From positions 1 to 42,435 of the forward strand of contig CAKSTO010000016.1 of assembly GCA_934501115.1 (NCBI GenBank): a stretch of 42,435 nucleotides of DNA. Reading direction: 5' to 3'. Shown here one piece after another: positions 40,162 through 42,435 of this stretch. The translations under genes were made by a program, and so were the position numbers. How positions within the stretch are numbered: position 1 is the first letter of the stretch; the number at the start of each line of letters is the position of its first letter. This stretch comes from an uncultured Faecalibacterium sp. GTDB taxonomy: Bacteria; Bacillota; Clostridia; Oscillospirales; Ruminococcaceae. The notes below the pieces were generated by a model. That model was not told the origin of the DNA. It did not search any database and saw nothing but the letters and a program-made list of their open reading frames with translations.

Positions 40162-41052
40162 TCAGCCTGCCAGAGTCTCCGGCTCATGCCGAGTACGCTT
40201 TTTGGGGTATGGATGCTGTTTTGTGCGGGCATGCTGGCTTCTGCCATAGTGTTTGCCGCCGCCCGCGCCATGGTGCTGCTGCGGGGCATTGAGCCGATAC
40301 AGCAGTGCCAGCCCCTTCATCAGCAGCTCCGGGTCATAGGTCAGCGCATGACGGCACAGCGGCGTCACATACTTTGCCAGCCCGCCTGTTACCACCAGAG
40401 TGGCCGGGCGTCCCAGTTCCTCCTCAATGCGCTGCACCATCCCGTCAATGAGCACGGCGGTGCCCATGACCGAGCCGGACAGCATACACTTTTCGGTATT
40501 GGTGCCGATGGCGCTTTTGGGCGAGCCGAGATGCACCTGCGGCAGCTGGGCGCAACGTTCGCCCAAAGCACGCAGGCCGGTGGAAAGCCCCGGGCAGATG
40601 ACGCCGCCGCGGAACACGCGGTTCTCGTCCACCACATTGAACGTGGTCGCTGTGCCGAGGTCTACGGTGACCACCGGCAGCGGGAAGTTTGCTGCTGCGT
40701 AGGCCGCATCCACAAGGCGATCCTTGCCCACGGCATGGGGTTCATCCACCCCCATGGTCAGGCCGGTGCGGATCTCCGGCGACACGATGACCGGCTTTTT
40801 GCCGGTATAGTGGCGGGCGCACTCTGCCAGTGCCCCTGTGATCTGAGGCACCACACTGGTAAGCACAGCGCCCTCAAAGCGCATCGGCCGCTCCGGGTGG
40901 CGGCGGTGCGCAAAAATTTTATCCATTTCGGCACGATATTCTGCAGCCGTGCGGGTGCGCACCGTGTCCATGCGCGCCACAAAGCATACACGTCCGTCCC
41001 GAATGCCCCCGAGGGCGACGGTGGTGTTGCCTATATCAATGGCTAAGATCAT
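40162..41052 (-). CDS. coaX: Type III pantothenate kinase
   Basis: A 296-residue enzyme that phosphorylates pantothenate, the first step of CoA synthesis. It shows the ASKHA loop DIGNTTVALGG (6-16), GKDRLVDAAYAAANF, DLGTATTFNVV and the GGVICPGLSTGLRALGERCA segment. The family core ends near residue 255 (LLMKGLALLYRLNA). About 40 further residues are a His/Lys/Arg-rich low-complexity tail, which is not usual and might come from loss of the original stop. AAGGA lies before the ATG. The transcript has a long structured leader. Confidence 0.93.
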   Translation of the reverse strand: MILAIDIGNTTVALGGIRDGRVCFVARMDTVRTRTAAEYRAEMDKIFAHRRHPERPMRFEGAVLTSVVPQITGALAECARHYTGKKPVIVSPEIRTGLTMGVDEPHAVGKDRLVDAAYAAANFPLPVVTVDLGTATTFNVVDENRVFRGGVICPGLSTGLRALGERCAQLPQVHLGSPKSAIGTNTEKCMLSGSVMGTAVLIDGMVQRIEEELGRPATLVVTGGLAKYVTPLCRHALTYDPELLMKGLALLYRLNAPQQHHGAGGGKHYGRSQHARTKQHPYPKKRTRHEPETLAG

Positions 41053-41092
41053 AATTCTGTTTTTCCTTCTGTGTCATGCGGTATCGGGCAGT

Positions 41093-41251
41093 GTGTCAGG
41101 AGCTTTCTCCTCAGACACGATTCGGGGCATTCCATCCCCCGCCCTATTGCCTGCGGCAACAGGGTCCCACCCTAGCGGACGGTCTTCGGAGAAACTCCCG
41201 ACCCGCTGCCCTGAACAGCAGGACGGCGGGTAGTCCGTCTATTCTTTGTCA
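41093..41251 (-). ncRNA. Highly structured leader RNA of coaX, candidate riboswitch
   Basis: From the predicted start near 41251 the reverse-strand RNA folds into consecutive stems. An outer stem TAG-CGGAC/GTCCG-CTA (41173-41180 with 41233-41241) encloses ACCCGC/GCGGGT and GGAG/CTCC hairpins. Then come CCCTGTTGCC/GGCAATAGGG (41142-41164), CGGGG/CCCCG (41123-41141) and GTGTC-AGGAG/CTCCT-GACAC (41093-41118). No T run follows the last stem, so control at translation, or a free-standing RNA, is possible. I do not recognise a known riboswitch class. The other strand can form the same stems. Confidence 0.5.
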
Positions 41252-41257
41252 ATCAGT

Positions 41258-41286
41258 ATTTTACCGCATTTTGCTTTAGGATACAA
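41258..41286 (-). promoter_or_regulatory. Promoter of the coaX operon
   Basis: On the reverse strand TTGTAT (41281-41286) and TAAAAT (41258-41263) with a 17-base spacer. The predicted leader is about 200 bases. Confidence 0.65.
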
Positions 41287-41304
41287 GCCCGCTGAAAGAT
41301 TTTG

Positions 41305-41333
41305 TTGTGCTGGCGGAACTTTTGCATTATACT
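41305..41333 (+). promoter_or_regulatory. Promoter of coaBC
   Basis: TTGTGC at 41305-41310 and TATACT at 41328-41333 with a 17-base spacer, back to back with the coaX promoter. Confidence 0.75.
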
Positions 41334-41380
41334 AAGGAAAGAAATGTGGAAACAGTACGTTTTTGCAGGAGGTTTGACCA

Positions 41381-42435
41381 ATGGATCTGAACGGAAAATG
41401 CGTCCTTCTGGGCGTAAGCGGCGGCATTGCCGCCTATAAGATGGCCAATGTGGCCAGCGCACTGCGCAAGCTGGGAGCCGACGTGGAGGTCATCATGACC
41501 CGGAACGCCACCCAGTTCATCACCCCGCTTACCTTCGAGACTCTCACCGGCCACAAGTGTATGGTGGATACGTTCGACCGCGATTTCAAGTTCGAGGTCA
41601 CTCATATCTCGCTGGCAAAAAAGGCAGATGTCATCCTTGTTGCCCCTGCCACCGCCAACGTCATCGCCAAAATGGCGCACGGCATCGCCGATGATATGCT
41701 CACCACCGTGGTGCTGGCGGCAAAGTGCCCCAAGCTGGTCTCTCCCGCCATGAACACCGGTATGCTGGAGAACCCCATCACGCAGGACAACCTTGCCACG
41801 CTGGAACGCTACGGCTTCACGGTGATCCCCTCCGAGAGCGGCGTGCTGGCCTGCAAGGATGTGGGCAGCGGACGCCTGCCCAAGGAGGATGTGCTGCTCG
41901 AATACATCCTGCACACCATTGCCCGCCCCAAAGACCTTGCCGGTCTGCGGGTGGCCGTCACCGCCGGCCCCACGCAGGAGGCGCTGGATCCGGTGCGGTA
42001 CCTGACCAATCACTCCACCGGCAAGATGGGCTACGCCATCGCCCGCGCCGCCGCCATGCGGGGTGCCGACGTCACCCTCATCCACGGCGAGACCGCTTTG
42101 CAGCCGGTCAAGTTCACCACCGATGTGCCTGTGACTACCGCCCAGCAGATGTATGATGCCGTCACCAGCCGCTTTGAAAATACCGATGTGCTCATCATGG
42201 CTGCGGCCGTGGCCGACTACCGTCCCGCCGATGTTGCCAGCGACAAGATCAAGAAAAAAGACGGGGATATGTCCATCCCGCTGGAACGCACGCCGGACAT
42301 TCTGGGCACCATCGGCCCGAAGAAATCCCACCAGTTCCTGTGCGGTTTTTCCATGGAAACCCGCGACCTTGTGGAAAACTCCTCTGCAAAGCTCACCCGA
42401 AAGAATCTGGATATGGTGGTGGCAAATAATCTCAA
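41381..42435 (+). CDS. coaBC: Bifunctional phosphopantothenoylcysteine decarboxylase/phosphopantothenate-cysteine ligase (partial)
   Basis: The first 351 codons; the 3' end is outside the window. This enzyme adds cysteine to 4'-phosphopantothenate (CoaB) and decarboxylates the product (CoaC), two steps of CoA synthesis. The CoaC part (about 1-180) shows VLLGVSGGIAAYK, catalytic His in FEVTHISLAKKAD, PAMN and a GVLACKDVGSGRL loop. The CoaB part (from about 185) has VAVTAGPTQEALDPVRYLTN followed by HSTGKMGYAIA, and MAAAVADYRP. GCAGGAGG precedes the ATG. The frame is open to the end of the window. Confidence 0.96.
   Translation, partial: MDLNGKCVLLGVSGGIAAYKMANVASALRKLGADVEVIMTRNATQFITPLTFETLTGHKCMVDTFDRDFKFEVTHISLAKKADVILVAPATANVIAKMAHGIADDMLTTVVLAAKCPKLVSPAMNTGMLENPITQDNLATLERYGFTVIPSESGVLACKDVGSGRLPKEDVLLEYILHTIARPKDLAGLRVAVTAGPTQEALDPVRYLTNHSTGKMGYAIARAAAMRGADVTLIHGETALQPVKFTTDVPVTTAQQMYDAVTSRFENTDVLIMAAAVADYRPADVASDKIKKKDGDMSIPLERTPDILGTIGPKKSHQFLCGFSMETRDLVENSSAKLTRKNLDMVVANNL

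Noticed and set aside
41053..41251. The coaX leader as a known riboswitch, T-box, 6S, SRP or RNase P RNA
   Set aside because: I looked for the characteristic conserved stretches of these RNAs and found none; only the dense folding remains.

Overview
The window is a gene-dense, GC-rich stretch of a strictly anaerobic Firmicute. Pyruvate formate-lyase with its activase, a six-gene Rnf complex, QueH, a T-box before cysS, a CIRCE operator before clpB and dipicolinate synthase genes place it in the Clostridia. The protein sequences look most like Faecalibacterium prausnitzii or a close Oscillospiraceae relative. The genus is my inference; no search was run.

Layout, left to right. (1) 1-2856, forward: the 3' end of pflB, pflA, then cysS behind a consensus promoter and a cysteine T-box. 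(2) 2905-5803: a ROK-family sugar kinase-like gene, two tiny reverse-strand ORFs not normally annotated, and enolase. (3) 5959-13959, forward: a MATE exporter, a complete liv-type amino-acid ABC importer (livJHMGF) and asnA. (4) 13997-21301, reverse: a HlyC/CorC membrane protein, clpB, degV, purA and a small UPF0291 (DUF896) protein. (5) queH forward and an MFS transporter reverse, then about 420 bases of repeats. (6) 23663-28837, reverse: the rnfCDGEAB operon. (7) 28947-31381: a 41-residue membrane protein, two tandem paralogous lipoproteins, a DUF5662 protein and an inverted pair of repeats. (8) 31381-38284, reverse: a cell-surface polysaccharide block (two-domain glycosyltransferase, ABC exporter, rfbC), then a D,D-carboxypeptidase and dipicolinate synthase dpaA-dpaB. 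(9) 38344-42435: a coenzyme A locus, with coaX, an oxidoreductase and an ECF S-component reading left and coaBC reading right from a shared intergenic region.

The genes fit a fermentative energy metabolism. Enolase and Pfl handle pyruvate formation and cleavage. Rnf would couple reduced ferredoxin to NAD and an ion gradient. The coaX/coaBC/S-component set would supply CoA.

Regulation is readable in many places. Most promoters show a 17-base spacer between -35 and -10 boxes, and most operons end in clear intrinsic terminators. Two families of short intergenic double-hairpin repeats recur, called A and B below. Members differ in stem sequence but keep base pairing, which suggests selection or spread as RNA or DNA structure. 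The most promising undescribed element is a roughly 160-nt, highly folded region at the predicted 5' end of the coaX transcript. I saw no insertion sequence, CRISPR array, tRNA or rRNA gene.
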